A DNA stretch of 64,000 nt from DATLZB01 sp035574175 (GCA_035574175.1 DATLZB010000203.1:1-64000); one strand, 5' to 3'; numbered from the stretch's first letter, positions 27,281 through 37,233 are shown. Notes: generated by a model from the letters alone, not told the origin. Numbers and translations are program-made.

Positions 27281-29244
27281 GTGAGACGAGTTGCGTCCAG
27301 ACCGTGGCCTCGTTGCGCTTCCGCTTTGGTTGTGCGCTCGCGCTTTGCATCGTCGGCGCCATTCCGGTGCTGTTGGCGCCACGCACCGTGTCGGCGGGAG
27401 GCGGCTTCCAAGAGGCGCCGGAGCTGGCGGGGCTGGTCAGCGAAGGCAAGCTGCCGCCGGTCGAGAAACGGCTGCCCGAGGAGCCGCTCGTGACGCCCCT
27501 TGATCGCCCGGGGCTTTCCATCGGCCGGTACGGCGGCACGCTCACCCAGCTCATGGGCCGCGCCAACGACATCCGCCGCATGAGCGCCTTCGGTTATGCC
27601 CGCCTCGTCGGCTACGACCACACCTACAAAATTGTGCCCGATCTTTTGAAGTCGTTTGAAGTCAAGGACGAGCGCGAGTTCACCTTCGTGCTCCGCCGCG
27701 GGCACAAATGGTCGGACGGCCATCCCTTCACCACCGAGGACCTGCGTTACTACTTCGAGGACGTCGCGCTCAATCCGGAGCTGTCGCCCGGTGGTCCGGA
27801 CAAGCCGCTGCTGGTCGAGGGTCGGCCGCCCGTCGTCGAGGTGGTGGACAAGACCACCATCCGCTACCGCTGGCACAAGCCGAACCCGTTCTTCCTGCCG
27901 GCGCTCGCATCCGCCACGCCGATGATCATCTACCGGCCCGCCCACTACCTGAAGCGCTTCCATAAGCGCTACGCCGACCCGCAGAAGCTCGACGAGCAGA
28001 TCAAAAAGCGCAACCGTCGCGACTGGGTGGATCTGCACTTCAACCGCGATCGCATCGCCCGTCTCGACAATCCGGACTACCCCTCGCTCGACCCCTGGGT
28101 GAACTCGACGCCGCCGCCCTCCGATCGCTTCGTGTTCAAGCGCAATCCCTACTATCATCGGGTCGACAGCGAAGGGCGGCAGCTTCCCTATATCGACCAG
28201 GTGGTCGTCTCCATCGTCAGCCCCAAGCTCATCCCCGCCAAGGTCGGAGCCGGCGAAACCGAACTGCAGTCGCGCGGATTGCAGTTCTTCAACTACACGC
28301 TGCTGAAGCGTGGCGAGCAGCGCAACCACTATAAAGTGCGGCTGTGGCGGCAGAGCCGCGGCTCGCAGGTGGCGATCTATCCCAACCTGAACGCGGCCGA
28401 TCCGGTCTGGCGCGCGCTCGTTCGCGACGTGCGGTTCCGGCGGGCGCTGTCGCTTGCCGTCGACCGGCGCGAAATCAACCAGGTGGTTTATTTTGGGCTC
28501 GGACGGGAGAGCAACAACACGCTGCTTCCCGAGAGCCCGCTTTACAAGGAGAGCTACCGAACGCGATGGGCGGACTTCAACATCGAGGTCGCCAACAAGC
28601 TTCTCGACGAAATCGGTCTAACCCGCCGAGAAGGGCGCTTTCGGCTGTTGCCGGACGGACGTCCGCTCGAGATCATCATGGAGACGGCCGGTGAGGATGT
28701 CGAGCACTCCGATGTCCTCGAACTGGTGCGCGACAGCTGGGCGCGGATTGGGGTTGCGCTCTTCATCAAGCCTCAGACCCGCGAGGTTCTGCGCCGGCGG
28801 GTGATGGCCGGCTCAACCGTCATGTCGGTGTTCTCCGGCATCGACAACGGCATCGCCACCGCCGACTATCCCCCGCACGAGTTCGTGCCGACCAACGACG
28901 ATCAGCTCAACTGGCCGCAGTGGGGCATGTACTACCTCGCCAACGGCAAGGCCGGCCAAGCCTGCGACATGCCCGAGGTGCAGCAGCTCATCGACCACTA
29001 CAACGACTGGATTGCGGCCTCGACTGAGGAGCAGAGGAAGGCGGCTTGGCACGCCATTCTGGAGCTTTCGGCCGACCAGGTGTTCTCGATCGGCATCGTC
29101 AACGCCGTGCCGCAGCCTATCGTTGTCTCAGACCGGCTGAGCAACGTACCCGAGAAGGCCATCTACTCCTGGGATCCGGGCGGCCACTTCGGCATGTTCC
29201 GCCCCGACACGTTCTGGTTCGCGGACGGCAAGGAAGGCTCCTAA
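27277..29244 (+). CDS. ABC transporter substrate-binding protein, family 5 (peptide type)
   Basis: Periplasmic binding protein of 655 aa, at the large end for family 5. An N-terminal signal peptide with a hydrophobic core (FGCALALCIVGAIPVLLA) is seen. Family-5 landmarks follow: LLKSFEVKDEREFTFVLRRG with KWSDGHPFT near 145, and DVRFRRALSLAVDRREIN near 385. The ligand is likely a peptide, oligosaccharide or similar solute; sequence alone does not decide. The start codon overlaps the ATPase stop. The first permease gene begins 2 bases after its stop. Confidence 0.93.
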   Translation: MSETSCVQTVASLRFRFGCALALCIVGAIPVLLAPRTVSAGGGFQEAPELAGLVSEGKLPPVEKRLPEEPLVTPLDRPGLSIGRYGGTLTQLMGRANDIRRMSAFGYARLVGYDHTYKIVPDLLKSFEVKDEREFTFVLRRGHKWSDGHPFTTEDLRYYFEDVALNPELSPGGPDKPLLVEGRPPVVEVVDKTTIRYRWHKPNPFFLPALASATPMIIYRPAHYLKRFHKRYADPQKLDEQIKKRNRRDWVDLHFNRDRIARLDNPDYPSLDPWVNSTPPPSDRFVFKRNPYYHRVDSEGRQLPYIDQVVVSIVSPKLIPAKVGAGETELQSRGLQFFNYTLLKRGEQRNHYKVRLWRQSRGSQVAIYPNLNAADPVWRALVRDVRFRRALSLAVDRREINQVVYFGLGRESNNTLLPESPLYKESYRTRWADFNIEVANKLLDEIGLTRREGRFRLLPDGRPLEIIMETAGEDVEHSDVLELVRDSWARIGVALFIKPQTREVLRRRVMAGSTVMSVFSGIDNGIATADYPPHEFVPTNDDQLNWPQWGMYYLANGKAGQACDMPEVQQLIDHYNDWIAASTEEQRKAAWHAILELSADQVFSIGIVNAVPQPIVVSDRLSNVPEKAIYSWDPGGHFGMFRPDTFWFADGKEGS

Positions 29245-29245
29245 C

Positions 29246-30229
29246 ATGCTGCGCTACCTGGCGCGCCGGCTGATCACGATGGCGGTAACGCTTCTCGTCA
29301 TCTCGGTGCTCGTGTTCGTCATCATCAAACTGCCACCGGGGGACTACCTCACCACCTACATCGAGGAGCTCAAGGCGCAGGGCGAGAGCGTCGATCAGGC
29401 CCGCATCGACTTCCTGCGCCAGCGTTACGGCCTCGATCAACCGGCCTACGTGCAGTATTGGAACTGGGTGACCGGACTGCTGCAGGGCGATCTCGGCTGG
29501 TCGTTCGAGTACGACCAGCCGGTCTCGCAAGTGGTGGGCGATCGCCTCTTCCTGACGCTCGTCGTCAAGTTCGCTGTCGTGTTCTTCATCTATCTCGTCG
29601 CCTTCCCGATCGGCGTCTACTCGGCCACGCATCAGTACAGTTGGACCGACCACGGCCTCACCTTCCTGGGCTTCCTCGGCATTGCGACGCCCAACTTCCT
29701 GCTCGCCCTAATCCTGCTCTACCTCGCCAATGTCTGGTTCGGCACCTCCATCGGCGGCCTCATGGATCCCGTCTACATCGATCAGCCCTGGTCGTGGGAC
29801 AAGGCGATGTCGGTGCTCGAGCATCTGTGGGTTCCGGTGATCGTCATCGGCACCGCGGGCACGGCCGGCATGATTCGCCGCTTGCGGGCCAACCTGCTCG
29901 ACGAGCTGCAGAAGCAGTACGTGACCACAGCGCGGGCCAAGGGCGTTCCCGAGGGCCGGCTGCTCGTCAAGTATCCGATGCGGATGGCGCTCAACCCCTT
30001 CATCGCCGATATCGGCTCGCTGCTACCGCAGCTCGTCTCGGGCGCAGTGATCGTGTCGGTGGTGATGTCGCTGCCGACCACCGGGCCGATGCTGCTCTCG
30101 GCGCTTCAGTCGCAGGACATGTACCTGGCCGGTTCCTTCCTGATGTTCCTCGCTGCGCTCACCGTGTTCGGCATGTTCCTGTCCGACGTGGCCTTGGCGC
30201 TGCTCGATCCCCGCATCCGGCTCGAGTGA
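29246..30229 (+). CDS. Peptide-type ABC transporter permease (DppB/YejB-like)
   Basis: A 327-aa inner-membrane protein with six predicted helices. The start MLRYLARRLITMAVTLLVIS is typical of DppB-type permeases, as are KLPPGDYLTTYIEELKAQG and RQRYGLDQPAYVQYWNW. The EAA coupling loop is near 230 (YVTTARAKGVPEGRLLVKYP). It pairs with the next permease and the fused ATPase. The operon order is ATPase, binding protein, permease, permease. Confidence 0.94.
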   Translation: MLRYLARRLITMAVTLLVISVLVFVIIKLPPGDYLTTYIEELKAQGESVDQARIDFLRQRYGLDQPAYVQYWNWVTGLLQGDLGWSFEYDQPVSQVVGDRLFLTLVVKFAVVFFIYLVAFPIGVYSATHQYSWTDHGLTFLGFLGIATPNFLLALILLYLANVWFGTSIGGLMDPVYIDQPWSWDKAMSVLEHLWVPVIVIGTAGTAGMIRRLRANLLDELQKQYVTTARAKGVPEGRLLVKYPMRMALNPFIADIGSLLPQLVSGAVIVSVVMSLPTTGPMLLSALQSQDMYLAGSFLMFLAALTVFGMFLSDVALALLDPRIRLE

Positions 30230-30232
30230 GAA

Positions 30233-31393
30233 ATGAAGACTTTCAGCGAGTTGCCGCACTACGTCTCCGACCGGCCCTTCGATCCGGGTACGCCCGAGGC
30301 CATGACCCCGGAGCTTGAGCGCTACTACATGGCTTCGCAGTGGAGCATGATGTGGCGCCGCTTTCGCCGCCACAAGGTCGCCGTGCTGTCCGGCGTCGTG
30401 CTGTTGGCGAGTTACCTCTCGATCCTCGTCACCGAGGTGCTCGCACCTTACAACCTGCACTCGCGCCACATCGATTTCATCTACGCCCCACCTCAATCGA
30501 TTCATCTCTTCCACGAGGGCCGCTTCGTGGGGCCGTTCGTCTACCCATTGCAGTACAGCCTCAACATGGAAACCCTAAAGCGCGAGTACACGGCGGATAC
30601 AACGCGGCCGCAGCCGATCCGCTTCCTGTGCCTCGGCGATGAGTACCGGTTCTGGGGGCTGTTTTCCGGCAGCTTTCACCTCGTTTGCCCGCCCGTTGAC
30701 GGCACCATGTTCCTCATCGGTACCGACCGCCTGGGTCGCGACACGCTCTCGCGCGTTCTTTACGGGGCACGCATCTCTCTCACCATCGGTCTGGTCGGCG
30801 TCGCCATATCGTTCGTTCTCGGCATCGTCATCGGCGGCATCGCCGGCTTCTTCGGCGGCATCGTCGATAACCTGATCCAGCGCGCCATCGAGATCCTGCG
30901 ATCGTTGCCCGAGCTGCCGCTGTGGCTTGCTCTGTCGGCGGCGCTGCCCGCCAACTGGAGCCCGATCCTCGTCTACTTCGGCATCACCATCATCCTGGGC
31001 CTGCTCGAGTGGCCGAGCCTTGCGCGCGCCGTGCGCTCCAAGCTGCTCGCCTTGCGGCAGGAGGACTTCGTGTTGGCCTCCCGCATGATGGGTGCGCGCC
31101 CGACGCATATCATCGGCCGTCACCTTCTTCCCAACTTCATGAGCCATCTGATCGCCTCGGCGACGTTATCGATTCCAGCCATGATCCTGGGCGAGACGGC
31201 GCTGAGCTTCCTGGGCCTTGGTCTGCGCCCGCCGGTTACGAGTTGGGGGGTGCTGCTGTCGGAGGCGCAGAACGTTGAGGCCATCGCGCTCTACCCCTGG
31301 CTGCTGACGCCGATGGTGCCGGTGATCGTGACCACGCTCGCCTTCAATTTCCTCGGTGACGGCATGCGGGATGCAGCCGATCCCTATCACTAG
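30233..31393 (+). CDS. Peptide-type ABC transporter permease (DppC/YejE-like)
   Basis: A 386-aa second permease, 3 bases after the first. A cytoplasmic N-terminal stretch precedes the first helix (about 52-70). It has an enlarged first periplasmic region of ~100 residues, then five helices. TDRLGRDTLSRVLYGARIS and the EAA loop (FVLASRMMGARPTHIIGRH) are DppC landmarks. The C-terminus GDGMRDAADPYH is standard for the family. Confidence 0.94.
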   Translation: MKTFSELPHYVSDRPFDPGTPEAMTPELERYYMASQWSMMWRRFRRHKVAVLSGVVLLASYLSILVTEVLAPYNLHSRHIDFIYAPPQSIHLFHEGRFVGPFVYPLQYSLNMETLKREYTADTTRPQPIRFLCLGDEYRFWGLFSGSFHLVCPPVDGTMFLIGTDRLGRDTLSRVLYGARISLTIGLVGVAISFVLGIVIGGIAGFFGGIVDNLIQRAIEILRSLPELPLWLALSAALPANWSPILVYFGITIILGLLEWPSLARAVRSKLLALRQEDFVLASRMMGARPTHIIGRHLLPNFMSHLIASATLSIPAMILGETALSFLGLGLRPPVTSWGVLLSEAQNVEAIALYPWLLTPMVPVIVTTLAFNFLGDGMRDAADPYH

Positions 31394-31420
31394 CGGCTGA
31401 GCGGCGGCCCGGGAGGGGCG

Positions 31421-33286
31421 ATGTGCGGCTTCATGTTGGTTATCGAGCGCGGTCGTCCGGTCGATGAGAGGCGCCTTCAGGCTGCAGCAGCGTTGATCCG
31501 CCATCGCGGGCCAGATGCGAGCGGCCTTGCCGTATTCGAGCCGACGCTAAACCGGGCGCCGGGCAGTGAGCGCGTTTCGGTTGGGGTCGTACATCACCGG
31601 CTCGCCATCATCGATCTCGACTCGCGTTCGCACCAGCCCTTCCGACGCGGGTCGCGGATGCTCGCCTACAACGGCGAAATCTACAACTTCGAGGAGCTGC
31701 GCGGGGGGCTCGAGCAACGCGGCTTGCGCTTTCACACGGCAGGAGACACGGAGGTGCTGTTCGAGCTGTTCGGTGCTGATGGGCTCGACGGCTTGCGGCG
31801 CGCCAACGGCATGTGGGCGTTCTGCCATCTCGACGAGGTGGCGGGACGGTTGATCGCTGCACGCGATCGCTACGGCAAGAAGCCGCTCTATTACCATGAA
31901 GGGGAGCGCACCATCTGCTTTGCCTCCGAGATTACGCCGATTCTCGCCTATCTCGGGCAGCGGGCGCGGCTCAAGCCACATGCGCTCGCCACCTACCTGG
32001 CGCACGGGTGGTTGTTTCCGGGAGATGCGGAAGCGACGCACCTGGACGGCATTCGGCAGGTGCTGCCCGGCGGGTGCGTGTCGCTCGATCTCGACACTTG
32101 GGCGCTGCGGTCCGCCAGACACCTCGATATCGCGGAGGAGGCGGCCCGCAAGCCGCCGGCGGATGGACCGGCTGACCTGATCGAGCAGGCCGTGCTCGCC
32201 CGGCTCGTCTCGGATCGCAAGGTCGGCCTCTTGCTGTCGGGCGGAATCGACAGCTCGCTCATCCTGTCGTGCCTCGCCGCCAACAAACTTCAGGATGCCG
32301 TATGCTGCTTCACGGGCGATGCTGGCAAGAGCGAGGATGCGCAGTACGCACGCCAGTGCGTTGCCGCTCTCGGCATCCAAGCGCGCTTCATTCCGCTCGA
32401 CTACGAGTTGTCGGGTATGGACCGCTTCCTCAAGGTGTGCCGGCACCAGGAGAAGCCGTTCCCGCTCATTGGCAATGTGCTCGCCATGCCCCAGATGTAC
32501 GAGGCGATCGCCGCGAGCGACGTGCGGGTCGTCCTCGACGGGACGGGCGGTGACGAGATCTTCGGCGGCTATTGGGACCGTTACCATGCCTTTGCGGTCA
32601 GCGATGCGCGGGCGAAAGGCGATCGGGCTTGGTTGGCGCGTTCGGAGTTTCACGCGGGACTCCAAGGCGGCTCATCAAGGACGCGGCAAGGCGCAATTGG
32701 AAAGACCGATTTGGAGAAGTACTGCCGCGCCGCGGTCCTGGGAGCCTCGTCATCCGATCCTCTGACCACGCGACGCTTAGGCTTCGACGAGGCCTTGCTC
32801 GCCGATGCCAGAGGCGGACGTCTGCAGGAGTGGATGTGGCAGAACGACCGCAACGCGATGCTGGCCAGTGTAGAGAACCGCAGTCCATTCCTCGATTACC
32901 GGCTCGCCCCGTTCCTGCGGACCGGCTACCGGTACAAGTTCGACGACGGCTGGAACAAGCTTGAATTGCGACGCGCCTTCGACCGCTTTCGCCCCTTGCC
33001 CACTCAGTGGCGACGCGAGAAGCAGGGGTTCAGATGGATATACGGCCGATTCTTCCGCGCCAATCGCGCCCGCATCCTCGACCTTGTCTCCGCCTCACGC
33101 ATCCTTCCGCCTGTGCTCGCCTTATCCGAGCTCATCGACAGGGCGCACAAATCCGAGGACGTGCTGTCGAGCGAGCTGATGCAGCGGGCGTTGTGCATTG
33201 CCGGACTCGAGGAGGCGATGGGTATGGGCGCGGGAGGCGGCGCAAGCGAGCCGGTTGCGCAAACGCCCGCCATCACTTTCAAGTGA
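31421..33286 (+). CDS. asnB: Glutamine-dependent asparagine synthase-type amidotransferase
   Basis: A 621-aa protein with a strong gggagggg site before the ATG. The N-terminal class II glutaminase starts with Cys2 (MCGFMLVIERG) and shows IRHRGPDASG, HHRLAIIDL and YNGEIYNF. The C-terminal synthetase domain has the ATP-pyrophosphatase loop LLSGGIDSSLI near 270, and LDGTGGDEIFGGY. In glycan clusters such enzymes often amidate sugar uronates or peptide carboxylates rather than make free Asn. Its place at the head of a glycosyltransferase run makes that plausible, but it is inference. Confidence 0.9.
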   Translation: MCGFMLVIERGRPVDERRLQAAAALIRHRGPDASGLAVFEPTLNRAPGSERVSVGVVHHRLAIIDLDSRSHQPFRRGSRMLAYNGEIYNFEELRGGLEQRGLRFHTAGDTEVLFELFGADGLDGLRRANGMWAFCHLDEVAGRLIAARDRYGKKPLYYHEGERTICFASEITPILAYLGQRARLKPHALATYLAHGWLFPGDAEATHLDGIRQVLPGGCVSLDLDTWALRSARHLDIAEEAARKPPADGPADLIEQAVLARLVSDRKVGLLLSGGIDSSLILSCLAANKLQDAVCCFTGDAGKSEDAQYARQCVAALGIQARFIPLDYELSGMDRFLKVCRHQEKPFPLIGNVLAMPQMYEAIAASDVRVVLDGTGGDEIFGGYWDRYHAFAVSDARAKGDRAWLARSEFHAGLQGGSSRTRQGAIGKTDLEKYCRAAVLGASSSDPLTTRRLGFDEALLADARGGRLQEWMWQNDRNAMLASVENRSPFLDYRLAPFLRTGYRYKFDDGWNKLELRRAFDRFRPLPTQWRREKQGFRWIYGRFFRANRARILDLVSASRILPPVLALSELIDRAHKSEDVLSSELMQRALCIAGLEEAMGMGAGGGASEPVAQTPAITFK

Positions 33287-33404
33287 GTTCTACCGCTCGG
33301 CGAGAGGCGCACGGTCGCACACCTGTTGCCGATGCACTGCAGCGATAGTGTGCGAGCAAAACGCGCCAGCATTCTGAACCGCTTGGTTCTTTGGTTCTCA
33401 TCCG

Positions 33405-33430
33405 CCTTCGACCTTTCGAGGTCATAAGGC
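33405..33430 (+). terminator. Hairpin with UUCG loop after the asnB-type gene
   Basis: GACCT-TTCG-AGGTC (33410-33423) is a perfect 5-bp stem with a UUCG tetraloop. It is extended by CCTT/AAGG with a small bulge. There is no T-run. It lies in the 298-bp gap between the amidotransferase and the first glycosyltransferase, which otherwise shows only a short TTGGTTCT direct repeat at 33383-33398. It could be a terminator or an mRNA-stability hairpin. Confidence 0.25.
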
Positions 33431-33584
33431 TGTGACGCTCCGCGCGCGGGTACCGAAACGCTCCAAATAATGCTTACGCAAACGCAGTCTTTGCGCCAAT
33501 ATGCGGCTGGTCGTTGCCGACGTTCAGTGATCGGCGAAGCACCTGAGATTTGTTTGTTTGCGCGAGTTCGGGGGGCCAGCGATC

Positions 33585-34790
33585 ATGCGCGGCGATCACA
33601 CCAACGTGCTGATGTACAGTCATGACACGTTCGGCCTCGGCCACTTGCGCCGCAGCCGTACCATCGCTCATGCGCTGGTCGAGCGTTCCAAGCAGCTCAA
33701 CGTATTGATCGTGTCCGGGTCCTCGATCGCCGGCGCCTTCGATTTCCGCGCGCGCGTGGATTTCATCAAGGTGCCGAGCGTGATCAAGCTCTACAATGGC
33801 AACTACACTTCGCTTGCGGAGCACATCGACCTGAGCGACACGCTGCACATGCGGCGCGCCATCATCCAGAGTGCGGCCGAGATCTTTAGACCCGACATCT
33901 TCATCGTCGACAAGGAGCCACTGGGGCTCAAAGGCGAGCTCGAGCCGACGCTTGCATATCTCAAGATGTGCGGCTGCCGCCTGGTGCTCGGGCTGCGCGA
34001 GGTTCTCGATGGCCCGGAGCTGTTGCGCGCCGAATGGGCGAAGACCAATGCTCTCAAACGCGTCGAGGAACTTTACGATGCGATCTGGGTCTACGGCTGC
34101 GAGCGCTTCTATAACCCGCTTTATGGCTTGGATGTGCCTCCGCGCGTGCTGAGCCGGATGCAGTATATGGGGTTCTTGCGGCGCACCGAATCTCAAACGC
34201 CTTCACTGGCCGCCGAGCGGCTTCCCTCGGCCTATGTGCTGGTGACGGTCGGCGGCGGCGGCGACGGAGCACCGTTGATGCACCAGGTGCTTGCCGCGCG
34301 CGAAATCGACCCCGACTATCCGCTGCCGATCGTGCTGGTTCTCGGACCTTTCATGAACCGGGATGAGCGACAGGGAATTCACGATCGCGTCGCCTTTCTG
34401 AAGGATGTAACGGTCATCGATTTCGACAACCGTATCGAGACGCTGATGACCAACGCCAGCGCCATGGTGAGTATGGGCGGCTACAACACGTTCTGCGAGA
34501 TTCTTTCCTTCGACAAACCGGCGCTGCTCGTTCCCCGCACGTTTCCCCGCCGCGAGCAGGCGGTGCGTGCTCAGCGCGCGGCCGAGATCGGGCTGGTCGA
34601 TATCCTCGACGCTGATCTCGCTTCCAATCCGCGTCTGATGGCTGGTGCCCTTCGGGCTTTGCTCCAGCGCAAACGTCCGTCCGAGAGCGGCACGCCCATC
34701 GATCTCGACGGGCTTGAGCGCATCTCGAGCACGGTAGAGGCCTACTTGGCAAAGCCAAGCGAGCGCCGGCTCGAGCTGATCTCGGCGTAA
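33585..34790 (+). CDS. MurG-like (GT28-type) glycosyltransferase family protein
   Basis: About 401 aa from the ATG at 33585; a TTG at 33558 would add nine residues. The N-terminal nucleotide-sugar glycosyltransferase motif GLGHLRRSRTIAHAL is near 20, and the C-terminal half has VLVTVGGGGDGAPLMHQVL, SMGGYNTFCEILSFDKPALLVPR and a long helical end. This is the GT-B fold of the MurG/UgtP type. It is probably cytoplasmic, adding a sugar to a glycan or lipid intermediate. It is the first of three same-strand glycosyltransferase genes with 3-13 bp gaps. A related gene lies at 36076. Confidence 0.85.
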   Translation: MRGDHTNVLMYSHDTFGLGHLRRSRTIAHALVERSKQLNVLIVSGSSIAGAFDFRARVDFIKVPSVIKLYNGNYTSLAEHIDLSDTLHMRRAIIQSAAEIFRPDIFIVDKEPLGLKGELEPTLAYLKMCGCRLVLGLREVLDGPELLRAEWAKTNALKRVEELYDAIWVYGCERFYNPLYGLDVPPRVLSRMQYMGFLRRTESQTPSLAAERLPSAYVLVTVGGGGDGAPLMHQVLAAREIDPDYPLPIVLVLGPFMNRDERQGIHDRVAFLKDVTVIDFDNRIETLMTNASAMVSMGGYNTFCEILSFDKPALLVPRTFPRREQAVRAQRAAEIGLVDILDADLASNPRLMAGALRALLQRKRPSESGTPIDLDGLERISSTVEAYLAKPSERRLELISA

Positions 34791-34803
34791 GGATGCTGGT
34801 CCG

Positions 34804-36072
34804 ATGACCGGGCTGATAGCCGTCGTACTCAAAGGCTATCCGCGCCTCTCCGAGACCTTCATTGCACAGGAACTGCGGGGCCTGGAGCAGGCCGGGTACA
34901 GGCTCGCGATCTTCTCGCTCAGGCAGCCGACCGATCCCGCCCAGCATTCCATCCACGCCGAGATCGCCGCTCCGGTCGTTTACCTCCCCGAGTATCTCTA
35001 TCGGGAGCCGCTGCGCGTCTTGCGCTCTTTTCTCAAGGCGCGACGCTCGCCGGGCTTTGCCGGCGCCGTGCGCGTCTGGCTGCGCGATCTGCTGCGCGAC
35101 CCGACACCCAACCGGGTACGCCGCTTCGGGCAGGCACTGGTAATGACCGCCGAGCTGCCCTGCGACGCGCGCTGGCTTTATGCCCACTTCATTCACACTC
35201 CGTCTGCGGTGACGCGCTACGCGAGCCTAATGACTCGCGTTCCCTGGAGCTGCTCGGCGCACGCCAAGGACATCTGGACGTCGCCCGACTGGGAGTTGCG
35301 CGCCAACATGGCTGCCGCGCGCTGGGTGACGACGTGCACCGGCGCGGGCCGCGACCATCTCGTTCGGCACACCGACGACGCAAACAAAGTCCGCCTGATC
35401 CATCATGGGCTCGATCTGGCGCGTTTTCCAAGCCATGCGCGATCAGAGGTGGCGCGCGACGGTTCGGAACCATCCCGCCCTGTGCGGCTGCTCACCGTGG
35501 GCCGCGCAGTGGAGAAGAAGGGCCTCGACGTCCTGCTCGACGCGCTGGCACTGCTGCCTGGAGGTCGGTACTGGACGCTTACGCACATCGGCGGCGGCGA
35601 GAAGCTCGCCAAACTCAAGACCCAGGCGCAGCGCCTTGCACTCGCTGACCGGGTGCGATGGCTGGGGGCGCGGCCGCAGCATGAAGTGCTTGCCGCCTAT
35701 CGTGCGTCGGACATCTTCGTGCTGCCTTGCCGCGTCGCCCGCGATGGCGATCGCGACGGCATTCCCAATGTCCTGATGGAGGCCCAAAGCCAGGGCCTTG
35801 CCTGCATCTCCACCGGAGTCTCGGCCGTGCCCGAGCTGATCATGAACGGAGAGACCGGCCTCCTCGTTGCCCCGGAAGATCGCGTGGCGCTGGCTAAGGC
35901 CATCGCGCGGTTGATGGCCGACCCGGCCTTGCGCGAGAGGCTCGCAGCCGCGGGCCAGCGGCACGTGCGCCAGTCGTTCGACTCAAGCGCTGGGCTGGTG
36001 ATGCTGAGCGAGCTCTTCCGGCAGTCGCTCGAGGCGGAGGCGCTACGTGCGAAGGTTCCCGTTGCCGTTTAA
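34804..36072 (+). CDS. GT4 family glycosyltransferase
   Basis: A 422-aa GT-B enzyme of family 4. The N-terminus has KGYPRLSETFIAQELRGLEQ, the usual start of the Cps/Eps GT4 subgroup. The C-terminal nucleotide domain has LLTVGRAVEKKGLDVLLDAL near 230 and the donor-binding GVSAVPELIMNGETGLLV near 340. It retains donor sugars at the cytoplasmic face. Only 13 bp separate it from the previous gene, and 3 bp from the next. Confidence 0.9.
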   Translation: MTGLIAVVLKGYPRLSETFIAQELRGLEQAGYRLAIFSLRQPTDPAQHSIHAEIAAPVVYLPEYLYREPLRVLRSFLKARRSPGFAGAVRVWLRDLLRDPTPNRVRRFGQALVMTAELPCDARWLYAHFIHTPSAVTRYASLMTRVPWSCSAHAKDIWTSPDWELRANMAAARWVTTCTGAGRDHLVRHTDDANKVRLIHHGLDLARFPSHARSEVARDGSEPSRPVRLLTVGRAVEKKGLDVLLDALALLPGGRYWTLTHIGGGEKLAKLKTQAQRLALADRVRWLGARPQHEVLAAYRASDIFVLPCRVARDGDRDGIPNVLMEAQSQGLACISTGVSAVPELIMNGETGLLVAPEDRVALAKAIARLMADPALRERLAAAGQRHVRQSFDSSAGLVMLSELFRQSLEAEALRAKVPVAV

Positions 36073-36075
36073 CGC

Positions 36076-37233
36076 ATGCGCGTCTTTTTCTATGTGCAGA
36101 ACCTGCTCGGCATCGGGCATATTGTCCGTGCCTTGCGTATCTCGCGCGCACTGACCGCCGACGGCTTCGATGTCGAACTGGTTCTCGGCGGGCGCCCGGT
36201 TCCGGGGCTTGATACGGGCGGGCTCAAGGTCATTCAGCTCGCCCCGGTGAGCGCCGGGCCCGGCGGGTTTGGCGATCTCGTCGGGGCTGACGGCCGCTCG
36301 CTCGAGGAGTCGGGGAAGCGCGCGCGGCGCAACGCACTGCTTTCCGCCTTCATAGGCGCGCAGCCCGACATCGTCCTGGTCGAATCCTATCCCTTCGGGC
36401 GGCGGCAGATGCGCTTCGAACTCGAGCCGCTACTGGCGGCGATCGGATCCATGCGCCCGCCGCCGCTCCTCGTCAGCTCCATACGCGACATCCTGCAGGA
36501 ACACGGCAAACCCGGTCGCAGCGAGGAGGTAGTGGCCACCTTGCGGCGACACTTCGACCACGTGATCGTCCACGGCGACCCCGCCTTTGTCAGGCTCGCG
36601 GCGACCTTCCCGCTGGCCGCCGCCATTGCGGATATGACCAGCTACTCCGGCATGGTCGGTCCCGTTGTTGCCACCGGTGGCGATGTCCCAGTGTCACGCT
36701 GTGACGTGGTGATCTCCGCGGGCGGCGGTGCGGTCGGCAGGAGGTTGCTCACAGCCGCGATTGCCGCACGGCCTCGCACAAGCCTCGCCGGCGCCCGCTG
36801 GCTCGCCGTTACCGGCACGCATCTGGCGGACCGTGACAGCGCAGCGGTCAACGAACTCGCGGCGCGTTACGGCGTCGAGGTCGCGCGCTTCCTGCCAGAC
36901 CTCGTGAGCGTGCTCGCTGGCGCACGCGTGTCGATCTCGCAGGCAGGATACAATTCGGTTGCCGACATCCTCCGAGCTCGGGTTCGCGCCGTACTGGTGC
37001 CGTTCGCGGCGGCAGGCGAGACGGAGCAGAGCAAGCGAGCCTCGCTGCTCGCCGAACGCGGTCTTGCCGTGCACGTGTCCGAGGCCGATCTCGATGCCGA
37101 GGCGATCGCTGACGCCGTCGAACGGGCACTTGCGCTCGATCCGTCCGCTTCTTGCATCGACCTTAACGGTGCGCCAAATACCGCCGCCATCCTTCGCCGT
37201 CTGCTCAGCGAGCGCACAGGTGCCGAAGTCTAG
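36076..37233 (+). CDS. MurG-like (GT28-type) glycosyltransferase family protein
   Basis: A 385-aa protein with the same layout as the 33585 gene: FYVQNLLGIGHIVRALRIS at the start (GxGHxxR), a C-terminal half with VVISAGGGAVGRRLL near 215, and SQAGYNSVADILRARVRAVLVP near 300. It is probably a paralogue acting in the same pathway. Its stop codon shares a CTAG with the stop of the convergent deacetylase gene (37230-37233). Confidence 0.84.
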   Translation: MRVFFYVQNLLGIGHIVRALRISRALTADGFDVELVLGGRPVPGLDTGGLKVIQLAPVSAGPGGFGDLVGADGRSLEESGKRARRNALLSAFIGAQPDIVLVESYPFGRRQMRFELEPLLAAIGSMRPPPLLVSSIRDILQEHGKPGRSEEVVATLRRHFDHVIVHGDPAFVRLAATFPLAAAIADMTSYSGMVGPVVATGGDVPVSRCDVVISAGGGAVGRRLLTAAIAARPRTSLAGARWLAVTGTHLADRDSAAVNELAARYGVEVARFLPDLVSVLAGARVSISQAGYNSVADILRARVRAVLVPFAAAGETEQSKRASLLAERGLAVHVSEADLDAEAIADAVERALALDPSASCIDLNGAPNTAAILRRLLSERTGAEV

